The translations under genes and the position numbers were made by a program. The notes beneath the pieces are model-generated. The model worked only from the letters and a program-made list of their open reading frames with translations. It was not told the origin of the DNA and made no database searches. Shown here in pieces: positions 43,310 to 52,298 of a stretch of DNA of 64,000 nucleotides. This stretch comes from Balneola vulgaris DSM 17893 (GTDB lineage: Bacteria; Bacteroidota; Rhodothermia; Balneolales; Balneolaceae): positions 1,015,212 through 1,079,211 of the forward strand of contig NZ_AQXH01000001.1 in assembly GCF_000375465.1 (NCBI RefSeq), given 5' to 3'. Position 1 is the first letter of the stretch. Each line of letters opens with the position of its first letter.

Positions 43310-43994
43310 TCAATTTTTGGTACTCCGATTCAGTAATGGGCTGAAATATCAAGGTATCACCAGCATTAAGTGTAGTAGGTGGTTGTTCATTGGCATTAAA
43401 AAAAGACTCCGGTGATCGACCAATAATTTGCCACCCACCTGGACTTTGCAAGGAATACAGTCCTGTTTGAGCCCCTCCAATTCCAACCGAACCCGCTGGC
43501 AAACATACTCTTGGGCTTTCTTTTCTTGGACAATGCAATGCTTCGTCCAATCCTTTTAAGAATATAAAGCCCGGCAAAAACCCCATCATTGCAATAGTGT
43601 ATTCAGTACCAGAATGTTGTTGGATGATATTTTCTTTAGTTAACCCCGTATGTGCCTCAACCTCAGCCCAATCAAGACCGAGTTCATAACATACCTTCAC
43701 GATGTGTTTTTGAGGAGCTAATGCCGTCACATTTATAGTGCTTAATTGTGCAAAAAGGTCTTCTAAGGCATGTATAGTGGCATCTTTCCAACTATTGAAT
43801 AGAATTGTGATAGAATCGAAGGCAGGGATAAATTCGGATACCCTTGCATCTTTCAGGCTATTGAATGCGGCCATTGCCTTATGAACTTCACGTAATGGAT
43901 CAACCACACCCACAGGTGATATTAGAATGGCGTATTCGGAAAGTTGAAATACACGCCACTCAACTTCGTTAAACTGAAGTGATTTTAACTCCAT
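43296..43994 (-). CDS. pxpB: 5-oxoprolinase subunit PxpB (allophanate hydrolase subunit 1-like), 232 aa
   Basis: KipI/allophanate-hydrolase-subunit-1-like cyclophilin-fold protein. Visible motifs are HTGLTKENIIQQHSG, MMGFLPGFIFLKGLD and PRVCLPAGSVGIGGAQTG, all characteristic. It forms the catalytic complex with PxpC and PxpA. It overlaps pxpA by 26 bp and pxpC by 14 bp, so the three are tightly coupled. Confidence 0.94.
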   Translation of the reverse strand: MELKSLQFNEVEWRVFQLSEYAILISPVGVVDPLREVHKAMAAFNSLKDARVSEFIPAFDSITILFNSWKDATIHALEDLFAQLSTINVTALAPQKHIVKVCYELGLDWAEVEAHTGLTKENIIQQHSGTEYTIAMMGFLPGFIFLKGLDEALHCPRKESPRVCLPAGSVGIGGAQTGLYSLQSPGGWQIIGRSPESFFNANEQPPTTLNAGDTLIFQPITESEYQKLSAHG

Positions 43995-44727
43995 GATCCT
44001 CTAAAAACTTATGAATGCTTTTTGCCAATGACTGAGCGTCGTCCGTATCGCTATGTAGGCAAATAGTTTCTGCCTTTATTGGATAGGTATTGCCATTATA
44101 GCTGGTAACTGTACTAGATAGTACCATTGATCTTATTTGCTCTAACACCGCTTCTGCATTACTGAGCACGGCTCCTTCTAACTTTCGCGACCTTAAGGTC
44201 AGATCATCATTATAACTACGATCAGCAAAAACTTCTGCTTTGAAGACCAAGCCATGATCTATAGCTGCCTGTTCAAATTTTGACCCAGATTGCCCATACA
44301 CGATTACATTTAAATCTAAGTCGACAATTGCTTTTGAAATCAAGTTTGCTGTTTCAGCTTGAACACTCGCTGCGTTGTACAATGCCCCATGTGGTTTTAC
44401 ATGATGCAATGAACTCCCATTCTCTTCAACTATCCTATTTAGATTTAAAATCTGCTGCTTAATGGAGTCGCTCAATTCATTTGGATCCATTTCCATTTCA
44501 CGGCGACCAAAACCTGACCTATCAGGATAGGATGGATGGGCGCCTATGGCCACTTCGTACGAACGGGCTAATTCCACCGTTTTCGTCATACTTCTCACAT
44601 CCCCTATATGCCCACCACATGCAATATTACATGAGGAGATATAAGGCATAATCGCCTCATCTTTTTTGGGGCCATCATCCGTTCGCCATTCTCCTAAATC
44701 ACAATTCAGATCAACTTTTATTTCCAT
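43969..44727 (-). CDS. pxpA: 5-oxoprolinase subunit PxpA (LamB/YcsF family), 252 aa
   Basis: LamB/YcsF-family protein that starts with the family signature VDLNCDLGEW. Other conserved stretches are ISSCNIACGGHIGD, GAHPSYPDRSGFGRR, VKPHGALYN and FADRSYNDDLTL. It acts with PxpB and PxpC in 5-oxoproline hydrolysis. Its first base overlaps the last base of the transporter gene. Confidence 0.95.
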   Translation of the reverse strand: MEIKVDLNCDLGEWRTDDGPKKDEAIMPYISSCNIACGGHIGDVRSMTKTVELARSYEVAIGAHPSYPDRSGFGRREMEMDPNELSDSIKQQILNLNRIVEENGSSLHHVKPHGALYNAASVQAETANLISKAIVDLDLNVIVYGQSGSKFEQAAIDHGLVFKAEVFADRSYNDDLTLRSRKLEGAVLSNAEAVLEQIRSMVLSSTVTSYNGNTYPIKAETICLHSDTDDAQSLAKSIHKFLEDHGVKITSV

Positions 44728-45962
44728 TAAAGAAATTGAAAAACTGAGTTTAAACTTCTAAATCCCACTAATAGTGCTACTGTTATAACAATAACACCGA
44801 GTATATTTTGAGTGAGTGTATTTACATAATCACCCAATAACGATTTCTTATTTACGATATATAAAAGGAAAATAGCAATCAGTGGTAATAGAATTCCATT
44901 GGCCACTTGTGCAAACTGTATGATTTGTACAGGCTTAAAATTCAGCATCGAAAAGAGTACCCCAATTACAAGAATGATCATCCATACTGTTTTAAATTTG
45001 ATATGATGCATATCAACCTGCCAACCTAGAATGCCACGGGCCGCATAAGCCGCGGCTAATGGCGCCGTGATTGCAGATGAAATACCCGCTGCAAACAGTC
45101 CCAATGCTAGGAAATATTTTGCCCAACTACCCAATAGTGGTTCGAGTTGAACCGCCATATCGGCCGCACTCGATATCGTTGCCCCCTCACCTCCAAAAGC
45201 TGCCGCACTTGTGATTACAATGGTCATGGAAATCAATCCTCCAAGTACGATAGCTGTGATATTTTCTTTCCTTAAATCACTTAGCTGGCTTGGTGAGTGA
45301 TACTTCTGTTGAACAGAGGATGCATGTAAGAATAGGTTGTAAGGCACTACAGTAGTTCCGATTAAGGCAACTACCGTCAATAGTTGATCGGCGTCCGCTG
45401 TGGGCACTAATAACCCCTTTAGTACATCCATTAAATTAGGAGCTACGATAATGGCTGTAGTTAAAAAGACCACACTCATGATGATCACAAGTCCTATCAA
45501 AAAATTCTGAATACGTTTAAAATTCCCTGAAAACAATAGCCAAAATGCGATTACGCCTATCAGAAGTGGGGTAAATCGAATAGTTGTTGCCCCTACATTA
45601 ATGGACCACTCTCCCACTATAGCCTGCCACCCAAGCACCGCTCCTGAAATGTTACCCCCTTCATATGCCGCATTTCCAATTACGATAGCGCCTAATACTA
45701 GTAGTATACCGGCTACGCGGAGAACAGGCTGTTTCAGTTCATTTCGAATTGCTTCTCCAAAACCTTTTTGAGTTATTAACCCCAATCGAGCAGTCATTTC
45801 TTGAAGAATGATGGTGGCTATTACGGAAAACAATAATGCCCAAAGAAGCATATATCCCGAATTAACACCGGCAAGAGTACAAACGGTAACGGTTCCAGGA
45901 CCAATAAAAGCAGCGGTTACTAAGGTACTAGGACCAAAGTATTTCTTAATTTGAAAATTCAT
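44727..45962 (-). CDS. Nramp-fold transporter in the 5-oxoprolinase operon, metal-site residues replaced, 411 aa
   Basis: About eleven membrane segments with clear Nramp-fold landmarks. The metal-binding DPGN motif of TM1 reads G21-P-G-T24, so both the Asp and the Asn are lost. The TM6 A-x-x-M-P-H motif reads T203-T-V-V206-P-Y, so the Ala and Met positions are replaced too. All four usual transition-metal ligands are therefore missing. It is the first gene of the pxpABC operon, and similar pairings (YcsG with ycsF/kipI/kipA in Bacillus subtilis) are known. The substrate may be 5-oxoproline or another small organic molecule instead of Mn2+; that is inference. Confidence 0.88.
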   Translation of the reverse strand: MNFQIKKYFGPSTLVTAAFIGPGTVTVCTLAGVNSGYMLLWALLFSVIATIILQEMTARLGLITQKGFGEAIRNELKQPVLRVAGILLVLGAIVIGNAAYEGGNISGAVLGWQAIVGEWSINVGATTIRFTPLLIGVIAFWLLFSGNFKRIQNFLIGLVIIMSVVFLTTAIIVAPNLMDVLKGLLVPTADADQLLTVVALIGTTVVPYNLFLHASSVQQKYHSPSQLSDLRKENITAIVLGGLISMTIVITSAAAFGGEGATISSAADMAVQLEPLLGSWAKYFLALGLFAAGISSAITAPLAAAYAARGILGWQVDMHHIKFKTVWMIILVIGVLFSMLNFKPVQIIQFAQVANGILLPLIAIFLLYIVNKKSLLGDYVNTLTQNILGVIVITVALLVGFRSLNSVFQFL

Positions 45963-46024
45963 GTTTGAGTATATAGAATGTAGGGGTTAAAATCCTGCTT
46001 CACGTAACCCGTTAAATCCGACCT

Positions 46025-46450
46025 ATGGCAGAAAATAAAACACGTCCTACCGATTTGAAAGTCTCTGATTATTTGGCTGCAATTGAAAATGACCAAAGAA
46101 GAGAAGATTGCACGGTTATTCACGACATGATGAAAGAGGTTACTCAAAAAAGTCCAAAAATGTGGGGGCATGCTATAGTGGGTTTTGGCACTTATCACTA
46201 TAAATATGAAAGCGGACGTGAAGGGGATATGCTTATGACGGGATTCAGTAATAGAGTAAATGCCATTACCCTTTATGTGATGACAGGCTTTCCTAGGCAT
46301 CAGGATTTAATGGATAAACTTGGGAAATATAAAACAGGCAAATCCTGTTTATACATCAAAAAATTAGCCGACGTTGATATCAATGTGCTTCGAGAGTTAA
46401 TAGAAGCCTCTTATGAAGCCTGTTCACAGAAATATGACATCATTGACTAA
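46025..46450 (+). CDS. DUF1801 family protein, 141 aa
   Basis: Small YdhG-like DUF1801 protein. Family landmarks are VSDYLAAI, SPKMWGHAIVGFGTYHYKY and the CLYIKKLADVD C-terminal strand. The function is unknown; the fold resembles iron-chaperone-like YdhG proteins. It begins 62 bp from the divergent transporter gene and starts a plus-strand run of five genes. Confidence 0.85.
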   Translation: MAENKTRPTDLKVSDYLAAIENDQRREDCTVIHDMMKEVTQKSPKMWGHAIVGFGTYHYKYESGREGDMLMTGFSNRVNAITLYVMTGFPRHQDLMDKLGKYKTGKSCLYIKKLADVDINVLRELIEASYEACSQKYDIID

Positions 46451-46482
46451 ATAGAAGTCTTGAACGTCTATTAACATCTACT

Positions 46483-47412
46483 ATGACACTTAACGATTTT
46501 GAACCTTTTACCATTGAGCTTGAAGATGACTATGAAGGCCGTGTAATTGCCACTTTATTGCGGTCAACCTTCAATCAAGATGGAAACCCTGTTATCCTAT
46601 ATGTACATGGGTATAATGATTATTTTTTTCATCCTCATGTAGCTGAAGCCGTACATGAAGCGAACTATAATTTTTATGCACTCGATTTAAGAAAATATGG
46701 CCGGTCTTTACTACCTCATCAACATCCCAATTATTGCAGAGATGTAAACGAATACTACGAAGACATCAACGAGGCTATCAAAATTATTCGCAATACCCAC
46801 ACGGCACCAATAATACTGTTAGGGCACTCTACGGGTGGCTTAATTTGCTCGATGTATATGAATTTTGGTGAATTAAGACATGAAGTTCATTCATTGGTAT
46901 TGAACTCTCCCTTTTTTGAATTTAATGTGAACTCATCAACGAAATTCTGGAATCTGTTAGCTGCAAAGGCATTCTCATTTTTCATGCCCTATGCTAATAA
47001 GCGAAAACCACTTTCCCTATTATACACCAAAAGCATCCATAAGAAATATTATGGAGAATGGGACTTTAAAGAAGAATGGAAGCCCGAACGTGGGTTTCCC
47101 GCATACTTCAAATGGTTAATAGCTATTCACGAAGCTCAAAATACACTCAAAGAAAAGTCCGATATAAAAGTACCTGTTTTGGTAATGCATTCAGAAAAAT
47201 CTAAGAAGCCCAGAAAATGGGACCCTGAGATTTTGGGAATGGATATTGTACTTAATATTGAGCACATAAAAGAAATTGGTAAGAAATTAGGAAAAAAAGT
47301 TACCTTCCTGCCGATTAAAAAAGGAATGCACGATATATTTCTCTCTAAAAAAGATGTCCGTGATCAGGCTTTTTCATCTATGATAACGTGGTTAAATAAG
47401 GTGATTAAATAA
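46483..47412 (+). CDS. Alpha/beta hydrolase (S33-like / monoacylglycerol lipase type), 309 aa
   Basis: Alpha/beta-hydrolase with nucleophile S116 in G-H-S-T-G-G (residues 114-119). The oxyanion region is YVHGYNDYFF (~40-49), and the candidate Asp/His triad members are near VLVMHSEKSKKP and KKGMHDIFLS. There is no signal peptide, so it is cytosolic. The sequence resembles serine aminopeptidase S33/lysophospholipase-type lipases; the substrate is unknown. Confidence 0.88.
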   Translation: MTLNDFEPFTIELEDDYEGRVIATLLRSTFNQDGNPVILYVHGYNDYFFHPHVAEAVHEANYNFYALDLRKYGRSLLPHQHPNYCRDVNEYYEDINEAIKIIRNTHTAPIILLGHSTGGLICSMYMNFGELRHEVHSLVLNSPFFEFNVNSSTKFWNLLAAKAFSFFMPYANKRKPLSLLYTKSIHKKYYGEWDFKEEWKPERGFPAYFKWLIAIHEAQNTLKEKSDIKVPVLVMHSEKSKKPRKWDPEILGMDIVLNIEHIKEIGKKLGKKVTFLPIKKGMHDIFLSKKDVRDQAFSSMITWLNKVIK

Positions 47413-47418
47413 TCTACT

Positions 47419-47856
47419 ATGGAAAACAGTATTATATTCAATATTACTATAAACGCCTCTGCCGAAAAGGTATGGGATACAATTACAAACCCAGACAAGA
47501 TCGAGCAATATATGTTTGGCTCTCGTTGCGAGAGTGCTTGGGTTCCCGGAGCAAAGGCAAACTATTTCATCAAACAGGGTGATAAAGATGTAACGGTTGT
47601 GAAAGGTGAGGTGATTCGATCTGAACCTCATAAACTTCTTGAACACACCATTTTCCCTGCAGGCTCAGAAATCGAAGATATTCTCGAAAATTATATCGTA
47701 ATCATCTATGAGCTAGAAGAACAAGATGGTAGCACAGAGCTTACTATCACTCAAAAAGGCTATAACTATGTAGCTAATGGCAAAGTGCGCTATATAGAAA
47801 CTCAAAAAGGGTGGAAAGCCGTTTTACCAAAGCTTAAAGAAGTAGCCGAGCAGTAG
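47419..47856 (+). CDS. SRPBCC/AHSA1-like domain protein, 145 aa
   Basis: Bet v1-like SRPBCC fold of the AHSA1 type: an N-terminal strand with INASAEKVWDTITNPDKIEQYMFG, the middle VVKGEVIRSEPHKLLEHT, and a C-terminal helix ending GWKAVLPKLKEVAEQ. Proteins of this group bind small hydrophobic molecules or act as chaperone cofactors. The ATG is 6 bp after the hydrolase stop, and the next gene begins directly after this stop. Confidence 0.88.
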   Translation: MENSIIFNITINASAEKVWDTITNPDKIEQYMFGSRCESAWVPGAKANYFIKQGDKDVTVVKGEVIRSEPHKLLEHTIFPAGSEIEDILENYIVIIYELEEQDGSTELTITQKGYNYVANGKVRYIETQKGWKAVLPKLKEVAEQ

Positions 47857-48651
47857 ATGTATGAGTTTCATACAGATAAAAAAAGGTACTTCAACATGCA
47901 GTACCTCACTTCAAAAGAATACATCATTCCTTTTATACAGGGGTCTGTTCCACTAAAAGAGACCTACAAAGTTCTTGAAATCGGTTGTGCTGAAGCTGGA
48001 GTATTAAAAGCATTCCTCGAACATGGGAATACTTGTACAGGAATTGAGCTGAGTGAAAGCCGTGTTGAACTTGCTAAATCATTTTTACCAGAAGCCGTCG
48101 AATCAGGGCAAATCTCCTTTATAGCTAAGGATATTTATGAAGTGGATGTAGAAGATGAAATCGGTCACACATTCGATATCATTATCTTAAAAGATGTGAT
48201 TGAACACATTTTTGATCAAGAACGCTTTATTCCTGAACTCAAAAAATTCCTAGCGCCTAACGGACATATTTTCTTTGGGTTTCCGCCTTGGCAAATGCCA
48301 TTCGGTGGCCACCAGCAAATGTGCCGCAATAAATTTTTGATGTATCTCCCCTTCTTTCACTTACTCCCAATGCCCGTTTATAAATGGGTTTTAAAAATTG
48401 GTGGAGAGTCTGAAAAGAACATTCAGAACTTAGTGGATATTAAATTGACGGGGATTAGTATCGAACGCTTTGAGCGAATTATAAAAGCAAGTGGACTCCA
48501 TTTTAAGGCTAAGAAACTCTTTTTTATCAATCCGATTTACACCTATAAATTCAACCTTAAAGTAAGAGAACAGTTATCTTTGATAGCTAAAATTCCTGTA
48601 CTAAGGAATTTTGTGTCAACCTGCGCATACTATCTGATATCTCAAGAATGA
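47857..48651 (+). CDS. Class I SAM-dependent methyltransferase, 264 aa
   Basis: Rossmann-type methyltransferase with motif [16 protein letters not shown] (~residues 43-57), the acidic TGIELSESR, and [21 protein letters not shown] as the motif-IV region (Methyltransf_11/23 type). The C-terminal part is specific to this subgroup, and I cannot name the substrate. The 3' end overlaps the DUF2132 gene by 4 bp. Confidence 0.88.
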   Translation: MYEFHTDKKRYFNMQYLTSKEYIIPFIQGSVPLKETYKVLEIGCAEAGVLKAFLEHGNTCTGIELSESRVELAKSFLPEAVESGQISFIAKDIYEVDVEDEIGHTFDIIILKDVIEHIFDQERFIPELKKFLAPNGHIFFGFPPWQMPFGGHQQMCRNKFLMYLPFFHLLPMPVYKWVLKIGGESEKNIQNLVDIKLTGISIERFERIIKASGLHFKAKKLFFINPIYTYKFNLKVREQLSLIAKIPVLRNFVSTCAYYLISQE

Positions 48652-48866
48652 ATTCACAGCCTAACAATCCATTACACGGCGTTAAACTTCAACAAATAGT
48701 AGAAGACTTAGTTAACTACTACGGGTGGGAGCAATTAAGCTATCATGTTGATATCAACTGTTTCAAAAACGAGCCCACTGTAAAAAGCAGTCTTAAATTT
48801 CTACGTCGCCACCAATGGGCAAGAGATGAAGTAGAAGCACTTTGGCTTGATGTTTTTGCAGAGTAA
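48648..48866 (+). CDS. DUF2132 / VF530-family protein, 72 aa
   Basis: Complete small protein of the VF530 family. It begins [22 protein letters not shown] and continues ...[22 protein letters not shown] and VEALWLDVF, which covers the whole known domain. Some members bind DNA; the role is not established. It overlaps the methyltransferase gene by 4 bp (ATGA). Confidence 0.9.
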   Translation: MNSQPNNPLHGVKLQQIVEDLVNYYGWEQLSYHVDINCFKNEPTVKSSLKFLRRHQWARDEVEALWLDVFAE

Positions 48867-48874
48867 TTTCTGAA

Positions 48875-49456
48875 TTACCTACTTACTAGAGTTAACATTT
48901 CATTCTCTAAAAACATAAGTACCACTAAAAAAGCAAAAGCGATAACCACTCGAGTTACTTTCTGCTTTAAGGGATGAGTCTTCTCATTCTTAACTAATAC
49001 CGACTTCACGGCTTCAATCACTCGATCGCGGTTATAAACCAATACAAAGCTGATTGCTAGTAAATAACTTATGGCGCTTAGCATTGCTCCTGTCGAAATC
49101 TCGTAAAAGTAATCCACTACAATAATGTTTAGCAGTACGGGAATTAAAATGGCTGCCCCAAGAATTTTAGTTCTCTGGAATAGTAACATGATTGAACCCA
49201 ATAACTGAGTGCCACCTATAAACAGTATATAGCCAAATGAGTACCCAAAGAATGTCCATGCTAAATCGAAGCCCGATAGCTCTGATATAGGTAGGGAGTT
49301 CACGGCCTCTGGTATTTCATTTTGGTAGAATTGTCCACCTACTATTTTACCTAAGCCGTAAATCGACAATTTTATAGCTGCATAAATACGAGCAGCCAAT
49401 TCAAGATGAGAAAGCAAAGTCTGTATTGATAGGTCCATAAATCTGTTTTTATCCAA
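48875..49456 (-). CDS. DoxX-like integral membrane protein, 193 aa
   Basis: At least four hydrophobic segments. The N-terminal part (ARIYAAIKLSIYGLGKIVGGQF) and the following arrangement (FFGYSFGYILFIGGTQLLGSIMLLF) are typical of DoxX/DoxD-like proteins. No redox Cys pair is visible. The function is unknown. It is convergent with the DUF2132 gene. Confidence 0.7.
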   Translation of the reverse strand: MDKNRFMDLSIQTLLSHLELAARIYAAIKLSIYGLGKIVGGQFYQNEIPEAVNSLPISELSGFDLAWTFFGYSFGYILFIGGTQLLGSIMLLFQRTKILGAAILIPVLLNIIVVDYFYEISTGAMLSAISYLLAISFVLVYNRDRVIEAVKSVLVKNEKTHPLKQKVTRVVIAFAFLVVLMFLENEMLTLVSR

Positions 49457-49491
49457 AAATTTATGGCTCTTACTATCAACAACTATGGATG

Positions 49492-50619
49492 TTACAACTC
49501 AACTACATTTCTTAGTGCGTCGTCATAGTTCTCAATCAATTCAGACCAATCGTAATGCTTTACAAGTGATTGATAATCGATCTGGCGGAGATACATAAAA
49601 GTTTCGAGAGCTGTTTCTAAACGTACTTCAAGTTCACCCTCTTCATACAAGTAATCGCGCCGTATCTTCTTAGGGAAATGCCCAGGGTATGCTAAACGAT
49701 TCGGTAGTATTGGGTGGCAATCGCAATACATGGCTTCCACCACGCTGCCGCCGAAAAAATCCTGCTTTGAGGTTACTGGGAGTATATCTGCTCTCCAAAG
49801 CCATCGTGCATATTCTTCAAAAGTATTGGCATAGCCCCAGTGAAGTATTTCGTCTTTCAAGTGCTCTTTGGCTTCTTCAAAAATGGGCGGGTTCACATCA
49901 TTTTGCTCACCAAGAACAACCAACTTAAAAGCATGGCCATGTTCTTTGAGCCGGAACAATTGCTTAAAAAAAGCTTTCGGTCGTTTATCATATTCCCATC
50001 TATGATTCCACAGTATTACCGGTTCCGATTGCTTCTCTTTGTCTGAATCTCTGTAGTCATCAAATCGGCTTAGGTCTAATCCCAATGGCAATACTTCACT
50101 CTTCTCTGTTAGGCCTTTTAACTGATCTTTCTCTCGTTTATCAGGGAATTGCTTCAAAAAACTAGGCAGGCTGCCTAGAAACGACTTTTTATGGTATTCT
50201 GAATTGAAGAATACTTTATCGGCACTTAACGCAGATACATAGTTTATAAATGCGTAGTGATTGTCTCTTTTCTTTTTGAGGTCTCTATCCTGAGGCGACC
50301 ACGGATAGGTTAGCTGGTTCTCGTGGAAGTAGATGGCAACAGGTATCCCTGATGACTTTTCTCTTGTTAACGCCAAAAAAGTCGTTAAATCGAGCATCGA
50401 CGTTCCCAATATCAAATCGGGTTTTTCAGTGAGCTCATTAAATTGTTTTGCAAGGCTTATAGCGCCCCCATGCATTCTCCATTTCCAGTGTCGACCTTTT
50501 AAACTAAGTATCTCAATGCGATGAGATGAGTGTTTTTTTAGACCTTCAGCCCATTGCTGATGTGATCCTGAGAAAAAAGGTTCTAGTAATACTATATGTA
50601 GTTTTTTTGAGGAACCGAT
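49492..50619 (-). CDS. tRNA-queuosine alpha-mannosyltransferase-like glycosyltransferase, apparent non-AUG start, ~375 aa
   Basis: GT4-type glycosyltransferase of the QTMAN/DUF3524 family (human GTDC1-like), which mannosylates queuosine in tRNA. The first ATG (50473-50475) cuts off the family's conserved N-terminus. Upstream codons encode LHIVLLEPFFSGSHQQW and KGRHWKWRMHGGA, so translation must begin further up. That frame has no ATG, GTG or TTG before a TAA at 50635-50637. The best candidate is ATC at 50617-50619, two bases after the stop of the FAD oxidoreductase gene, giving IGSSKKLHIV. Other motifs: YFHENQLTYPW, FNSEYHKKSF, VLPLGLDL, SVVEAMYCDCHPILPNRLAYP. Confidence 0.75.
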   Translation of the reverse strand: MGSSKKLHIVLLEPFFSGSHQQWAEGLKKHSSHRIEILSLKGRHWKWRMHGGAISLAKQFNELTEKPDLILGTSMLDLTTFLALTREKSSGIPVAIYFHENQLTYPWSPQDRDLKKKRDNHYAFINYVSALSADKVFFNSEYHKKSFLGSLPSFLKQFPDKREKDQLKGLTEKSEVLPLGLDLSRFDDYRDSDKEKQSEPVILWNHRWEYDKRPKAFFKQLFRLKEHGHAFKLVVLGEQNDVNPPIFEEAKEHLKDEILHWGYANTFEEYARWLWRADILPVTSKQDFFGGSVVEAMYCDCHPILPNRLAYPGHFPKKIRRDYLYEEGELEVRLETALETFMYLRQIDYQSLVKHYDWSELIENYDDALRNVVEL

Positions 50620-50621
50620 AG

Positions 50622-52187
50622 TTACTGAGTTTGATTAAAAATTTTGTGTGCAGCTTCCACACATTTTCTTCCATCTATAGCTGCAGAGATGATACCGCCA
50701 GCATAGCCTGCACCCTCTCCACATGGATATAATCCTTTAATTCGCACATGTTCCAAAGTCTCACGATTTCTAGGAATTCGCACAGGCGATGAGGTTCGAG
50801 ATTCAGGTGCATGAACTACAGCCTCGTTTGTTAGGTAGCCTTTCATGCTTTTATTCATCTCTATAAAGCCTTTTCGTAAGGCTTCGTACATAAAATCAGG
50901 GAATAATTCTTTAAGGTTCGCAGAAGTTAAACCTGGAGAATAAGATGTTTTAGGAAGATCTGTTGATACTTTGCCTTTAGTAAAATCGACCAACCGTTGT
51001 GCGGGTACTCGTTGGGTTTTACCTGCTAGCTCCCATGCTTTTTGTTCAATGGCTTTCTGAAATTCCATCACTCTTAGAGGTCCATATTTCTCGTAGTCCT
51101 TAAAATCTTCTAAGCGAAGTTCTACCACAATGCCTGAATTCGCTGTAGGCCTAGAACGCTGAGAACCCGACCATCCATTGGTAACCACTTCCCCTGGGTG
51201 CGTGGCACATGCCGCTACTACCCCACCTGGGCACATACAAAATGAATATACTCCGCGGTCATTAACTTGCTTCACAATGCGATAGGGTGCTGGTGGTAAA
51301 TATTCCCCTCTATCTTCACAGCTATACTGAATAGAATCGATAAGCTTTTGCTCATGCTCCACTCTTACACCCATCGCTATAGGTTTAGCTTCAATCTCGA
51401 TACCTTTTTCATACAGTAATTCAAAAATATCTCGGGCTGAATGCCCCGTTGCTAAAAGCACTTGAGGAGCTTCAAATAGTGTACCGTCCGCTGTTCGCAC
51501 ACCTTGTACTGCATCAGAATCCACAAGGATATCAACTACTTTCTGTTCGAAATGAACCTCGCCCCCAAACTCACGAATATGATTACGAATGGCCGCTATG
51601 ATTTTGGGCAATTTATTTGTGCCGATATGAGGATGGGCATCTACCGTAATTTCTTGTTTAGCACCGAAGGCAACTAAGAGTTTTAAAATCTCTTGAACAT
51701 CTCCCCTCTTTTTGGAACGGGTATACAGTTTACCATCCGAGTAGGTTCCTGCCCCTCCTTCACCAAAACAATAGTTAGAGTCTGGATTCACAATGTGGTT
51801 TACATTGATGTTTTTGAGATCCTTTATTCGAGCCTTTACATCTTTACCGCGATCTAAAACAATGGGCTTACGTCCTACTTCCAAGCACTTGAGGGCTGCA
51901 AAAAGTCCGGCTGGGCCTGCACCTATAATCAGCAACGGCGGTTGGTTGCTTACATCTTCATAGCTTGGTTTTGTGATCTCTGGAGCTACATATTCTTCAT
52001 TGATATACACTCGAACTTTGAGGTTTATTTTCACCTCTTTCTGGCGCGCATCTATCGATCTTTTTAAGATCTCCACATACGTTATATCATCCATTGCGAT
52101 ATCTGTAGTATGTGTTACATATTGTTTTAGTAACTCGCCATTGGCGGCTTGTTCGGGTGTAACTTGTAGCTGTAGTTCTTTCTGCAT
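50622..52187 (-). CDS. Large FAD-dependent oxidoreductase (COG2509-like), 521 aa
   Basis: After an N-terminal domain of ~85 residues comes the FAD-binding GxGxxG motif (IIGAGPAGLFAALKC). The family signature NYCFGEGGAGTYSDGKLYT follows, then further flavoprotein motifs (VLLATGHSARD, YPCGEGAGYAGGIISAAIDG). Members are uncharacterised dehydrogenases; the substrate is unknown. The stop lies two bases before the probable start of the mannosyltransferase-like gene, so the two are coupled. Confidence 0.9.
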   Translation of the reverse strand: MQKELQLQVTPEQAANGELLKQYVTHTTDIAMDDITYVEILKRSIDARQKEVKINLKVRVYINEEYVAPEITKPSYEDVSNQPPLLIIGAGPAGLFAALKCLEVGRKPIVLDRGKDVKARIKDLKNINVNHIVNPDSNYCFGEGGAGTYSDGKLYTRSKKRGDVQEILKLLVAFGAKQEITVDAHPHIGTNKLPKIIAAIRNHIREFGGEVHFEQKVVDILVDSDAVQGVRTADGTLFEAPQVLLATGHSARDIFELLYEKGIEIEAKPIAMGVRVEHEQKLIDSIQYSCEDRGEYLPPAPYRIVKQVNDRGVYSFCMCPGGVVAACATHPGEVVTNGWSGSQRSRPTANSGIVVELRLEDFKDYEKYGPLRVMEFQKAIEQKAWELAGKTQRVPAQRLVDFTKGKVSTDLPKTSYSPGLTSANLKELFPDFMYEALRKGFIEMNKSMKGYLTNEAVVHAPESRTSSPVRIPRNRETLEHVRIKGLYPCGEGAGYAGGIISAAIDGRKCVEAAHKIFNQTQ

Positions 52188-52220
52188 CGTATCGGTTCTA
52201 TCAATCTAGATCACATATAA

Positions 52221-52265
52221 AAGCCTTGATACAGTAACAATCATATTGCCACTATATCAAGGCTT
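52221..52265 (-). terminator. Probable terminator of the LVIVD-repeat gene
   Basis: An 11-bp perfect inverted repeat AAGCCTTGATA/TATCAAGGCTT (52221-52231 and 52255-52265) lies 34 bp past the stop. On the minus strand a weak U-rich stretch follows. Confidence 0.6.
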
Positions 52266-52298
52266 AATAAAACCAAAGATACGTAATTTTTCTCTGGG

